Assembly: GCA_043228905.1 (NCBI GenBank)
Contig: JBHGNT010000017.1
Location: 7,068,001 to 7,132,000 of the forward strand
DNA length: 64,000 nt
Source: Azolla caroliniana
Taxonomy: Eukaryota > Polypodiophyta
Direction of reading: 5' to 3'
Within the stretch, counting starts at the first letter, position 1, and every line of letters starts with the position of its first letter. Positions 1-10,505 of the stretch are shown here, in pieces. Below the pieces are notes generated by a model. The model worked only from the letters and a program-made list of their open reading frames with translations. It had not been told where the DNA came from and made no database searches. The translations under genes were made by a program, and so were the position numbers.

Positions 1-94
1 GTCTCTCTTTGGTGGGTTGATTGCGCGCTCATGAGACATCCACCGATGCTTGGCTAATTTTTCTGTCTTTTTCTTTTATCTTTTGAATTACAAC

Positions 95-815
95 ATGGCT
101 TCTAAACAAACTAAAGACCATAAGGAAATGCACGAAGAAACTATAAGTAAGGAAGAATTCTTAGATGTCTTTAATTGTTTAGTTAATATAGAGAGTGAAA
201 TGAAATAATGGGCAAAAGAGACCGAATCTCAAAAGCAAAAAGATAGGGAAGAAAAAGACATGCTTATGGCTGAAATAACAAAACTCAAAATAGAAAACAT
301 CAACCATCAGAAACAACTTAATGGCCTTGAGACATTTAGGGAAGATGGTGATATATCCTCCCTAGAGGATATTAAGGACGAGAAAGGACGAGGTAAGAAG
401 CGACATGGAATTAGCCAAAATCGGTTGGGTTGATGTAGTAAAATGTAACATTAAAAAGGAACTAAAAGATGAAAATATTGTAAACATTACCCTTGAGGAA
501 GAGAAAATGCATCAAGCTCGACGCCTAAATGTATGTGTCACTAAGCTCAAGGAAGGGGCATCTCCCAATGAAGATGCACAAACACTCGGGAAAATGTTAG
601 GGTACATAGAGGCCTTACCAATCACCAAAACTTGGAGGGTCAGACGTGACACTACTAGGAAGAGAGCTTTAGTCCTTCAATTTAAAGACTTGGAATCTAG
701 AATGACATTTTTTAAGAAGAGACCAATTCTTGGAGGATTAGGCGGGGTCAATATCTACCTAGATGAAGACCTCACCAAGATGCAAATTGAGCACCGTAAA
801 ACTTGTATGTTGTGA
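95..815 (+). pseudogene. LINE ORF1-like protein, broken
   Basis: An ATG at 95 opens a lysine/glutamate-rich, coiled-coil-like frame that stops after 37 codons (TAA near 206) and continues in the same frame to about 430. The better-preserved C-terminal half (405-815) is in another frame. It has an RRM-like/basic domain of the LINE ORF1 type, with RRLNVCVTKL, then RALVLQFKDLESR, then IYLDEDLTKMQIEHRK. The usual follow-on, a basic ARKEGHHAFY segment, is visible just past the stop at 815. Its role in the family is binding the element RNA. One stop and one frameshift make it non-functional. Confidence 0.6.
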
Positions 816-902
816 GTCATACAAGCTCGTAAAGAAGGGCATCACGCCTTTTACTGAGACGGACGAGTGATAAAAAATGATCATGCCACCAACTGATGGC
901 GT

Positions 903-1569
903 GTGGCCCATGTGATAGACAATGAAATTAGGATGACTTTATGGAATCGTGATGGTGCACTTTGGACACACCTTGGCCGTCTAGGGGAGATTTTGAAGAT
1001 ATCCGATATACTTTTCTTAGTAGAAACACATCAAAGTCCAAATAGAGGATTGCCACGAGTTGAAGGTTTTCATTGGGAATCTGTCTTTAGACAAACCTCA
1101 CATCGACACACTACTAGAGGGTCTGGAGGGGTTGCAATACTATTTCGAAGAGAGATACATAATAGGATAGAAATACTAAAGACAAACCCAAAAGCCCAGT
1201 TTATGTGGGTGAAAGTCCTCACTAGAAAGGATCGGGGAATATTTATAGCCATTTGTTACTTTCCCCTAAACATCCCGATATAATATGGCTGGAGGAGCGA
1301 GTATAGTTGATGAAGGAGTGCCACATGGGCGTTCTCCATATGAACCTTTATCGGATGACATAATCCAATATTCTTCTCAAGGGGAATTCTTCCTCGTAGT
1401 AGATTTCAATGAAAGAACCCAATCCCGACAATGCACAATATTTCAGATGGATAAAGACCTAGAAATGGTGAATGTCAACCATTTAGCCATAGGCATCACA
1501 CGTAGATCAAAAGATCAAGGTGCGATCGCCACAAGCTTTGGCCATCATCTTCTTGAACTTGGAAGTTGA
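903..1569 (+). pseudogene. LINE endonuclease domain, broken
   Basis: Two frames (903-1283 and 1285-1569) together show an exonuclease-endonuclease-phosphatase fold: LWNRDG near the start, a metal-binding glutamate in LFLVETHQS, then GSGGVAILF, and VVDFNERTQ in place of the usual GDFN motif. In LINEs this domain nicks target DNA for target-primed reverse transcription. A frameshift at about 1283 separates the halves. The later SDH region was not recognised. Confidence 0.7.
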
Positions 1570-2151
1570 CACCAGATGATCATATATAATGGTTTAACCA
1601 AGTGACTGGGTTGGGAAGAGCTCACATGTTTCCCACATGGAGGAGGGGAAAGCACAAAAGATTACCTAATAGGACGCCCTGAAGCTACCCACATGATGAA
1701 CACCTTCCGGGTGGTCCCATGCCCTATTGGTGCATACCATAACTTCCTATACTTTGAGCTAAAATGCGACACTTCCAACGCCACCAACTCTAGTCAACCA
1801 AACCATCACACCACAATACATTTAACACATGAGCTCTCTGACATCTACTCCTAACATGTTCAAGCCCATCTCTCCTCTCTTGATTCTTCCCTGCCTACAG
1901 AACTCACACACATCCTTCACTCGGCAACAATTAATAGCTTCCCATACACGAAACACTCCAGTCAAAGTAGAATAGGGTTTATGCCACATAATAGGTGGTA
2001 GAATGAGGATCGTAGAGACTTGTATAGACAACTTAAAGTGTTGTGACTTAGTGGTACTATTTCCTTAGTACAGGCCCGTAAAGAGATGCACAAGTTGACA
2101 CGTCGTAAAAGATGAGCTTGGGAAGCATCTCAATATTGGGAACTCTACCAC

Positions 2152-3120
2152 ATGCTCATGAGTAGGGACTGCTCCCTTGCATGGAAGAGACTACGAGAAC
2201 TGAGACCACAAACACCCATCGAGGATCCCAACAGTTGGCACACATATACAGAGAGACTCTACCACATCCCGAACCAACCACCCATTCCAATGCCTTCCAC
2301 ATGTCGACCTACCACGGGGACACTTTTTACGACCTCTAGGGTCACAAAGGTCATAAAAAAATTACAACATAGGAAGTCCGTGGACCACACAGGATTGCGA
2401 GCCGAACACATCATATATGCTCGAGAGTGCCTAGCTCCTTTTCTCACTCTAATCTTCAACCGTGCCCTCGCCGAGGGTTTTCCATCATAATGGACCATGA
2501 ACACACCCTATACATAAAGGAGGGGACCCAATGGACCCAAATACATATAGGACCATTATGATAGGTCATATGCTCGCTAAATAATATCGTGCAGTAATGG
2601 CAACAAAGCTCAACGATTATATAGAAACCTTAAGTCTTCGAGCACCTGAGCATGCTAGCTTTAGACGAGCTTTCTCCACTTTTGACCATATCTTCACACT
2701 TAGATGCTTAATTGACCAACCAAAGGCTCGCAAGAAGAAACTATATTGTTGCTTTGTGGACTTTCGAAAAGCCTTTGACACAATCCCTAGGGAGCGGTTG
2801 TTTGATAGGCTTAAAAGCTTGGAGATACCAAATGTCATGATCTGGGCCATCTATGCTCTATATGAGCAAGTCTCTATGCGTAAGATACCAAGGTGGCATA
2901 TCCAATTGCGTCACCAATACCATTGGTGTAAAACAGGGTTGGCCCCTATCACCGACTCTTTTTGGGATCTACGTTGATGAGACCACTGATTTTATTGCTC
3001 GTAAGGGAGGCAATGGAGTAGCCATTGGGGGTACACAAGTTAGTCTCTTACTCTATGCAAACGACATAGTTTTGCTCTCGGAGTCTGACACGACCTACAA
3101 AAGCACCTTAATGCCCTAGA
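2152..3120 (+). pseudogene. LINE reverse transcriptase domain, broken
   Basis: Three frames carry successive reverse-transcriptase blocks: KSVDHTGLRAEHI (about 2370), CFVDFRKAFDTIPRERL (about 2750), VKQGWPLSPTLFGIYVDE (about 2925) and LLLYANDIVLLSES (about 3048). The catalytic YADD box reads YAND at 3053-3064, so one of the two catalytic aspartates is lost. With the frameshifts at about 2490-2600 and 2860-2970 the enzyme cannot work. The sequence to 3420 still resembles the thumb region (a VYLGVTF-like block). Confidence 0.8.
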
Positions 3121-3423
3121 TGAGTTTTGCACAAAATGAGGACTAGTAGTGAATCTAGCGAAAACTAAAGTCCTTATCTTTCATCCATTGTCTTGAGTTA
3201 GGAGTAAATGTCACCTAATCCTCTCTCATAAACTAGTTGAGGTCGTTGGATCATATGTATATCTGGGAGTCACTTTTAGTGCTCGTTCAGGTAAATTATT
3301 GATGACCTAGAAACCAAAGATAGGCTAACGAGAGGGTATGCATCCCTCTCACTCCTAGAGAGACAATGCCACCAAGCATACTTTCAAGAGCCACAAACTA
3401 AGGGATGGATCTTCGACTCATTA

Positions 3424-4620
3424 GTGACCCCTTCCCTCGTGTATGCATCAATAGTATGGGCTCCATGTCTACCATCTTTCATGTGGACGCAATTAGAGAG
3501 ACATTTGGTGACGATGTTATCACGTCAACTCCGAAGCAAATCGACAATACCACATGACATTATTAGAGCAGAGTTCAGTTTGCCCCTGATGTTAGTGGAA
3601 ACACTTTTCCAACTAGTAGTTTTTATTCACAAGAGATATGGCCAACCACAAGATAGGATATCCCGTCAAGCTTTTGAGGCATCCCAATCCCTATATGCGT
3701 CCGGAGATACTAGCTCTTGGTATAACACTGTAGGGAGTTGGTTACTTGCAAATGGCATAAACATTAATAACCTACCTCCCCTTAAGTACAACCATGGGAT
3801 TTATCAAACTTTAATCTCTCATGAGGATCGTAATAAGCTAATACGCCAAGAAATATGGCAAATTTACACCCGATATAAATGTATCACCCCACGAGAGCCA
3901 TTCCCATCTAAAATGTTGTACTATAAGGAACTCTTCATGCACTTCTCTTAGTTAGGTTTTATTACACGACCAAAATATCTAGATACATTCTTATCAAATG
4001 TATTGAGGGTGGTCATTGGACAACTTAGGATATCATCTCACCAACTTGAGATTGAGAATGGTCGTGCTAATAGAGTCCCTAGAGAGGAAAGGCTATGTAG
4101 GTTATGTCACATAGAGATAGAGGATGAGTATCACTTTACATGCAAGTGTCTAATTTATGTCGAGATAAGGGCGGAATACCAAGACATACTAGGACCCTCT
4201 CCCACCCTCTCCAAACTATTAGATACCTCGGATATAAAGAGACTAGGTAGGTATATCTTAGAGTTAAAACAACATAGGGAGAATAAACTACAAAGTGTTA
4301 AGCATAACCATTTTAATATTCACCAACATGTAAATAATGTAATTTTTCAGGAACAAGGGGAGACGATGAATGTGGATACACTTACACCACTCGGCCTCTC
4401 TCTTGATGAAGTAGAAATACAAAGAACAACCAAATGCTCTCGAATGTCGGGCTTCAAAGTAACTCGACGTGGAGTAGAAACAATTAAGAAGATAAAGGAA
4501 CGTGAGCTATGCCGTCTAGAAGCAATGGTTGGGGTGCCTTTTACATTGGGACCACGTGCCACAACCACATCGAAACCCTTTGACCTCTCGTTTCTTTTCG
4601 AGAGGCTTGGATGGAAATGA
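3424..4620 (+). pseudogene. LINE ORF2 C-terminal region with zinc motif
   Basis: Two ORFs in the same frame (3424-3951 and 4003-4620), separated by stops, form the C-terminus of the LINE polyprotein. Near 4090 is the cysteine/histidine motif ERLCRLCHIEIEDEYHFTCK, the zinc-binding region found after the reverse transcriptase in many LINEs. A related motif (CKVCNEGMVEDESHLLFTC) occurs at 44856, so at least two related LINE copies lie in this window. Confidence 0.7.
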
Positions 4621-4834
4621 AACTAGGCTTAGTATAAAGCCATCAGACATGTAATTTTACTAGAACTCTTTAGCTTAAGTTCTATTTTACTTTACTTTAC
4701 TTTATTTATTATTTATTTTTTTTCCAGAAAAACTTTACTTTATTTTATTTTTATTTTTAGTTTCGATAAATGGGTAAATACCCCTTGTTGTAAACCAATT
4801 GTCTCATGGGCCAATTTTGGTCTTCTTACAAGAC

Positions 4835-5000
4835 GATAATACATACATCTTTCTTTCTTTCTTTCTCTCTATGCACATACGTACGGATATACATACATAC
4901 ATACGGATACACACATGTATACGTACCTACTACATACGCATAGGTTGTCTCTGCCGTCGCCATCGCCATCGCCATCGCCGCTGCCGTGGTCATCCCCATG
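4835..5000 (+). repeat. LINE tail microsatellite and GCCATC hexamer run
   Basis: Directly after the LINE 3' end are ATAC/TTTC-type short repeats (4835-4925). About 20 bases further on is a run of CGCCATCGCCATC units (4946-4985). The first is probably the LINE's own tail or slippage from it. ORFs across this stretch are low-complexity translations and are not called as genes. Confidence 0.7.
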
Positions 5001-5540
5001 CCCATCGCCTTCACTGTCAACAACATGCCTCTCTCTTCTCCCTCCCGGAAACAACCACCTCAGATCTGCCCATCTCTGCTGCCAAGGTCTACCTTCCATG
5101 GCTCCTTCATTAATACTTTGCCCTCCACCTTTTCCTAGTTCATTGTTGTACTTTTACATTCCATCTTCTTTTGTTGTTGATTTTAGTGCTTTCCTTTTTT
5201 CTATTTCCTTTTTAAATATTCTTTCAAATCCGTTTGTTTTCGTTTGTAGCCCTTCTAGATCCCTCTGGGCCGATAAGGTCAAATGCGCAAGCAGAGGATT
5301 TCCGCATTTCTGTGCTTTCCACTTCTCAGGTGAGCTAGTTTTTGTATGTTTTTGGAAGAGTCTCTTTTGATTCTCTTTTTCCATGCTTGGTATGTCATCT
5401 GTTTTTTGGAGTAATGTTTGAATTCATGGTCTTAAGTTGAGCAAAACATCCAATGTGTGATCTTGTCACGAATTGGATTTTTAAGTGATCCAATTCAAGA
5501 TCGTAATCAAGAGAAATGCCAAGATCAAGATCTTAATCAA
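5000..5540. other. No recognised gene
   Basis: Pyrimidine-rich sequence with a 151-codon ORF of low complexity on the plus strand. No domain, splice structure or repeat family was recognised. Confidence 0.4.
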
Positions 5541-5800
5541 GCTGAAATACTTTCTTGTATTTGGCACGTGATTATGTTTTTATTAAAAACGATTTAAGAT
5601 CTCAATACTTTCTTGTGTTTGGCATATGATTATGATTTTATTAAAAACGACTTAAGAGCCCAATTCTTTCTTGTGTTTGGCATGTGGTTTTATTAAATAT
5701 GAATTAATTCAAGATCCGTCCAAATCCATACTTTTGTTTGGGCATGTGGTTTTATTAAAATAATTTAATACAAGATCTTAATCAACCTAAATGCCCAATC
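5541..5800. repeat. Degenerate 58-bp tandem repeat, about four copies
   Basis: The motif CTTTCTTGTGTTTGGCATGTG followed by TTTTATTAAAAACGA starts near 5550, 5608, 5666 and 5730, a period of 58-64 bases. Each unit ends in an AAGATC/AAGAGC-like stretch. No coding potential. Confidence 0.75.
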
Positions 5801-6176
5801 TTTCCTTTTAAATCTCAAAATTAAAAGCACTATGATTATATCCAATGATCGGTGTAGATCTTTTTGACATCAACTATCATGAATCCCTAGTTTATACAAT
5901 TAGACATGCAACGCATGCCACCTTACAGTTATACATTTGTCAATATTCTACAATCCCTTTCTATCCTTTGTAATATACCTTACACTAGCTATATTCTCAT
6001 AGAACTATACAGCTACTTGCTCGTTGGTGATTGCGGTACGCACAATATAATAATTTGATTAATGAGAAAAAACATTTTCATGATCATTTGGTGCATTTAG
6101 GAGTATTCTGAATCCGCTCAAGCATGCAAATAATTCTGAATCATCTGATTTTGATGACTAGCGGAGAGTTGTTTCC
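5801..6176. other. No recognised gene
   Basis: AT-rich sequence leading into a copia gag remnant. Nothing recognised. Confidence 0.4.
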
Positions 6177-7290
6177 TTGATTATTAGACGACTTATCTCA
6201 TGGGAAACACTTGTGGTTTCTATGAGCTATAATCCTAGCCTCACATTTGATGGTGCGAGAGTATCTGTTCTCAATGAAGATCTTAGAAGAAAATCTTGTG
6301 GGCAAGGTAGTGATTCAGCATACAATGTTAGAGGTAGAGTTGACGACACAAATACAATGCATAGATGTAGAAGTAAGAGTAGAGGGAAAGAAAAGCAGCA
6401 CAACACCACATGTTATCAGTGTGGCTACAAAGGCCATAAGAATCTTGAGTTTAGGTATTTTAACATAGAACAAGAAAGAAAGAAGAATGCAAGAGTCAAG
6501 AAGAAGAAAGAGAGCAAGAAGACTAGATGGAAAGAAAAGCAGCACGATGCCATATGTTATCAATGTGGCCGCAGAGGCCATGAGAAACTTGATTTTGGGT
6601 ACTTTAGATGGAACTTGAAAGAAAGAAGATTCCAAGAGTCAAGGAGAAGAAAGACGAAAAGGTTACTGCACCTGAGATAGAAAGCCTATATTTTATCACA
6701 AGAAAAGTACACTGAAAAGGTTCTGGACAAGTTAAACATGGATAAAGCAAATCTCTTGAACTTCTTTTGCCTTCGTATGTTAAATCTTAGCAAAGACAAT
6801 GACTCAAAAGATGAGATAGAAGCCAATGAAATGAAGGGAGCTCCTTATGCATCAGTTTGAGGTTAACTTATGTATCAGTGTTTGCTACTCATTGGGATAT
6901 TGCTCATGTAATTGGAGTTGTCAGTCAATATATGGGCAGGGTATATTAAGTTTGTAAGGATATTATGAAGTCAGTGCCCAAGATTGCAGAAGATTGTAGC
7001 ACTAAGTACTACTGAAGTTGAATATATTTCAGCTACTAAAGCTTCTAAGGAAGCTATTTGGCTAACCAGGATTTCTCAAGATCTCGGCATGTCTATCAGT
7101 ACTACTATTGTGGGATGTGATAGCCAGAGTGCTGTGTATCCAGCTAAGAATGCCTTGTTTAATTCACACATCGCACACATAAAAAGTATTGATGTGCATT
7201 ATCACTTTATTAAGCATTGATTAACCCTGCAAACACAAGCCGACCCTGCAAACATTCTTACTAAAAGTCATTTGACATGCATTGAATTAA
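6177..7290 (+). mobile_element. Ty1/copia remnant: gag fused to RT end and RNase H
   Basis: 6177-6680 encodes a gag C-terminus with two copies of a zinc-knuckle-like motif, CYQCGYKGHKNLEF and CYQCGRRGHEKLDF. Both have lost the last cysteine. Directly after it (6690-6960) comes the end of the reverse transcriptase (SQEKYTEKVLDKLNMDKA, then a THWDIAHVIGVVSQYM block). 6984-7220 is the RNase H C-terminus (ALSTTEVEYISATKASKEA, and a final HIKSIDVHYHFIKH). Protease, integrase and most of the RT, roughly 3 kb in a normal element, are missing. A PANILTKSH block at about 7245 marks the end of pol. No LTRs were recognised. Confidence 0.8.
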
Positions 7291-8217
7291 CATCAGCGCA
7301 GAATCAATTGACCTCACCACAATTGCATGTGATGTCATTATGCCTCTTCATGCTAGCAATATCTGAGTACAGTATCCAAGGGCATATATGACTCCAGCAT
7401 GGTAATATCTTGAACTTCCATAACGTGTAGCTCATCTCATTGAGCTTTGCCCTGGAGATTATTTTTGGCAATGACTTCTGCCTGTCAAGAGCTCCACTTC
7501 CACTTGTGCTAGTTGCCATCCTCTGCTACACTGCCCAAGAAAACACAAACCTTTTTTTAGTTGTCTCTGCCTTTGCAACTATCACTTCCTTCACAAAGAT
7601 AGTTAGTGCTGATCCTGAAAGCTCTGAGATCTTGTTAACTTGTGGAAATAACAGAGGCAGCACTAGATCACAAGAAAATACATAGTAAATCAAAGAACAA
7701 GCATATGTCACTGCAAAGTAGAGCTCCAAAGTGCGATTATTACAGCAAGGTTTCTTACAGTGGGAGCTACACAAAGTGTGATTATTACAGCGGGAGCTAC
7801 AATTCATGTGCTCCTAACTTAGCAGATACAAATACAACTCACGAAGTGAAACGAGTGATTAACCCTTCTTCTTATATAATAGCCTGTTAGTTCCAACAAC
7901 TAACCCATCTACGATATTCAATATATCTCCTTTTTCATTGACCTCACATGGGAGGAGTTTTGGAGCTTTTTCACACATGACATCTCCTTGAACTGAATAA
8001 CTATTCTTTATTATGTCAGATTTTGCATCAGATAGTGATACTTATTTAATATGTATAGGTTTAATATGTACTTATATGGGTATAGAGTATTTAAATTTTA
8101 AATCCTAATTGGTACTACAGCTATAACATGGATAGTGCTACATTGTATAAACTACTCAAAACAATTGAAATTTCACGCATAGAAAATATGATCTATTAAT
8201 GGTTAAGGATCATATAT
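7291..8217. other. No recognised gene
   Basis: AT-rich sequence. At about 7730-7800 a stretch containing GTGCGATTATTACAGC is repeated within 50 bases. ORFs here have no recognisable domain. Confidence 0.4.
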
Positions 8218-8880
8218 CTAAGAGGATGCATCACTAGAAGTGGCATCATTAGTATCATGATTAGGTTCAACCCAAATCAATGGTTGAGTACGATTCTCTA
8301 ATGTGAGAAACATGCCCTGGAGTGCAATTGATAGAAAATAGTTTAGATTGAAGCAAAAATAAAAAGAAGAATGCAATTGATAGCAAAGTAGGTATAAATA
8401 CTTTGCAAATAATTTCTGCAATCAGACTTACTGTCTGATGTACAGAATATATTTAGGTTGCATGAGGAAGAGCTTACAGGAATCCACAAAATTACAACAT
8501 CAATTGATAATTAGAGACAATTTTTGTATCAAAAGCTCAATATTTACCTGGACTTATTGGAAAATGACAATCTTCAATAACCAAATTCAAAAGACAAGTG
8601 GAGGTAGTGATAATGAACGTGTAGAACCTGGAGTGGAGGCACCTTTGTGCAATTTGTTTGTCTGTGTCTGTATAGTAGATAAGTACAATCAGGTATACCA
8701 CAGAGTAATTTGTTAAGAGGCGGTTAACAAGAGAAGTACCTGCACGATGTCTTATTCTGATTTATAGGAAACATCCACTTGTCAACAGGAAGTGAAGTCA
8801 TTGTAGTGGTAGGCGTGCCAATGAGTTGTGCAGGAACAAAAATTCTAAAAGCTTGAACTTGCAATTCATGTCTATATAGT
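8218..8880 (-). CDS. Possible minus-strand exons of an unrecognised gene
   Basis: On the minus strand, 8880-8740 reads openly (including RIFVPAQLIGTPTTTMTSLP) and ends at a good donor (CAG|GTACTT). A final segment, 8316-8218, follows an acceptor (CTCCAG|GG) and encodes a short acidic C-terminus (NHDTNDATSSDASS) before a TAG stop. A donor-like CAG|GTAAAT also occurs at about 8548. I do not recognise the protein and could not build one continuous model across the middle, so this is a candidate only. It could equally be chance open sequence upstream of the aminotransferase gene. Confidence 0.22.
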
Positions 8881-10060
8881 CATTCTTTGACATACATCAA
8901 ATAGGAGAACATATTTTTACCATTTATGATGTAAATACAGAAATAAATAGCTTATGCATAACATTATAGTAGGAGATTGCGGAGAAGCTAGAAAGAAGGA
9001 CAAAGCAAAGTAATCATTGAGGAATGGCCAAAAGGGCCAATGAGACCAAAGCATTTTTACAAATGTATAAAACTGAGATCATTTTATCTCATCATGAGCA
9101 TGATAGATAGTTTTGTGGACAAATTATAATCGAAAAATTCCTGTACTTGGAATAGGCAAAACCTCATGAAGTCCCATTGGCTGTCACAATTCCGAATATC
9201 AATGAATGTTTTAACTAAGGTCATGTATTCATGGATTTTATATTTGTGTCTCTTGTAAAGGCTTGTTCCTTAAAGTAAATTTATCTTATGCACTTAATCT
9301 TTCTGGAGTCTGACATTTAAATCTACCCTCAAGGAACCTCTTTCTTGGACTGAGAAGCAAGGGGTGTTAAACCTTTGTTCGAGGTTAGAAATTTGAGGAT
9401 TCAAGGGAGACTCACAATTTTGAGGAGGTTCGAGGTTTGTGAGGAGCTGCATCCAAAGAGGGACATGGACAATAAGATGAAATCCTGGGATTTTGATAGA
9501 GCAAGAAACCAAAGGTGACCTGTCTACAAGGAGTAACATTGAGGGTGAATTCATGGTATCTGCAAGGATGTAGAAGCTTTGTGTCTGATCAACTATGGTC
9601 AAACAACGTCTGCTTTCTCCAAAAACAAATCGAGTAGGAAACAGCCAGTACTCAAACCTGTGACCTTGGCCTCTCACTAAAAAGCTCTCATCATTATGTC
9701 AAGCTCTGCTTCAGCTCATATGATAAATTCCCAGCTTGATGGTACACCCAAGCCATACTACGTACCTACAACCTTACTCTTCTGGAATAAGACATCAATA
9801 AATGTCATTAGTGGTGCCCTGCCAAATCCTGGATTTGGTTATATCCTCCTAACAGTCTCTTCATCTCACTCTCGATGTAGGATTGGATTTATATACATAG
9901 GATTGGAACTATGCTTGCCTATTCACCTATGCAATGTTGATTTATGCCTTCATTGTAGTTTTCCTTGTTCATTAAGTGAGGATCATTGATAGATTCACAT
10001 AGTCAACTTGATTCCCCACACTTAACCTGATATTTATTTACCTTAACGTCAACATATACT
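8881..10060. other. No recognised gene; upstream of the aminotransferase
   Basis: Contains a 127-codon minus ORF (9677-9294) and a 97-codon plus ORF (9696-9989) without recognisable domains. The first exon of the downstream aminotransferase, which should encode an N-terminal or transit-peptide region, may lie here or in an upstream intron, but no convincing one was found. Confidence 0.3.
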
Positions 10061-10345
10061 TGTACATCTATACTTCTAATTGTTTTTCACCCCAGTGATA
10101 TCTGTATGCATGCCTATGAAGAGTTATGGTTTAAAATTTGAAATGTGGAAAGAACTAAAACATGGGTATTCACATGGAATGTGTTATAATGGGAGTGGAC
10201 TTTGTACATGGATCTATACTTCGAATTGTATTCTACTGCAGTAATGTTTGTATGCATGCTTATAAAAAGTGATCGCTCAAAACCTGAAACATGGCAAGAG
10301 CTAAAACATGGATATGCAATATGCTGTAAGTAGGAGCCATTCTTG
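10061..10345. repeat. Direct duplication of about 142 bp
   Basis: TGTACATCTATACTTCTAAT at 10061 recurs as TGTACATGGATCTATACTTC at 10203. GTATGCATGC and GAACTAAAACATGG/GAGCTAAAACATGG follow at matching distances. It lies just upstream of the first recognised aminotransferase exon, probably in its upstream intron. Confidence 0.7.
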
Positions 10346-10505
10346 GATTATAACAACATGATACAAGCAACTAAAATCTCGATATTCTTTCGGAGGTATT
10401 CCTGTAATATTTGATTTTGCTATAATGAGGCATTTCTTCATCAGAATTTGAATTGTTTATGCTAACATTGCTTACACTTTAACCAAAGTAATAATAATAC
10501 TTCAG

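Larger units (their letters stand above)
1..4830 (+). mobile_element. Degenerate non-LTR retrotransposon (LINE), nearly full length
   Basis: The order is that of a two-ORF LINE: an ORF1-like RNA-binding protein (95-815), an APE-type endonuclease (903-1569), a reverse transcriptase (2152-3120) and a C-terminal region with a CCHC-like zinc motif (4003-4620). A short non-coding 3' end follows and then a tetranucleotide-rich tail. The frame changes several times and there are many stops, so the copy is dead. The 5' end may lie before the window. The 3' end (GGGCCAATTTTGG, about 4808) recurs in slightly different form at about 45125 behind another LINE fragment, which supports placing the terminus near 4830. 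The clade was not determined. Confidence 0.85.
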
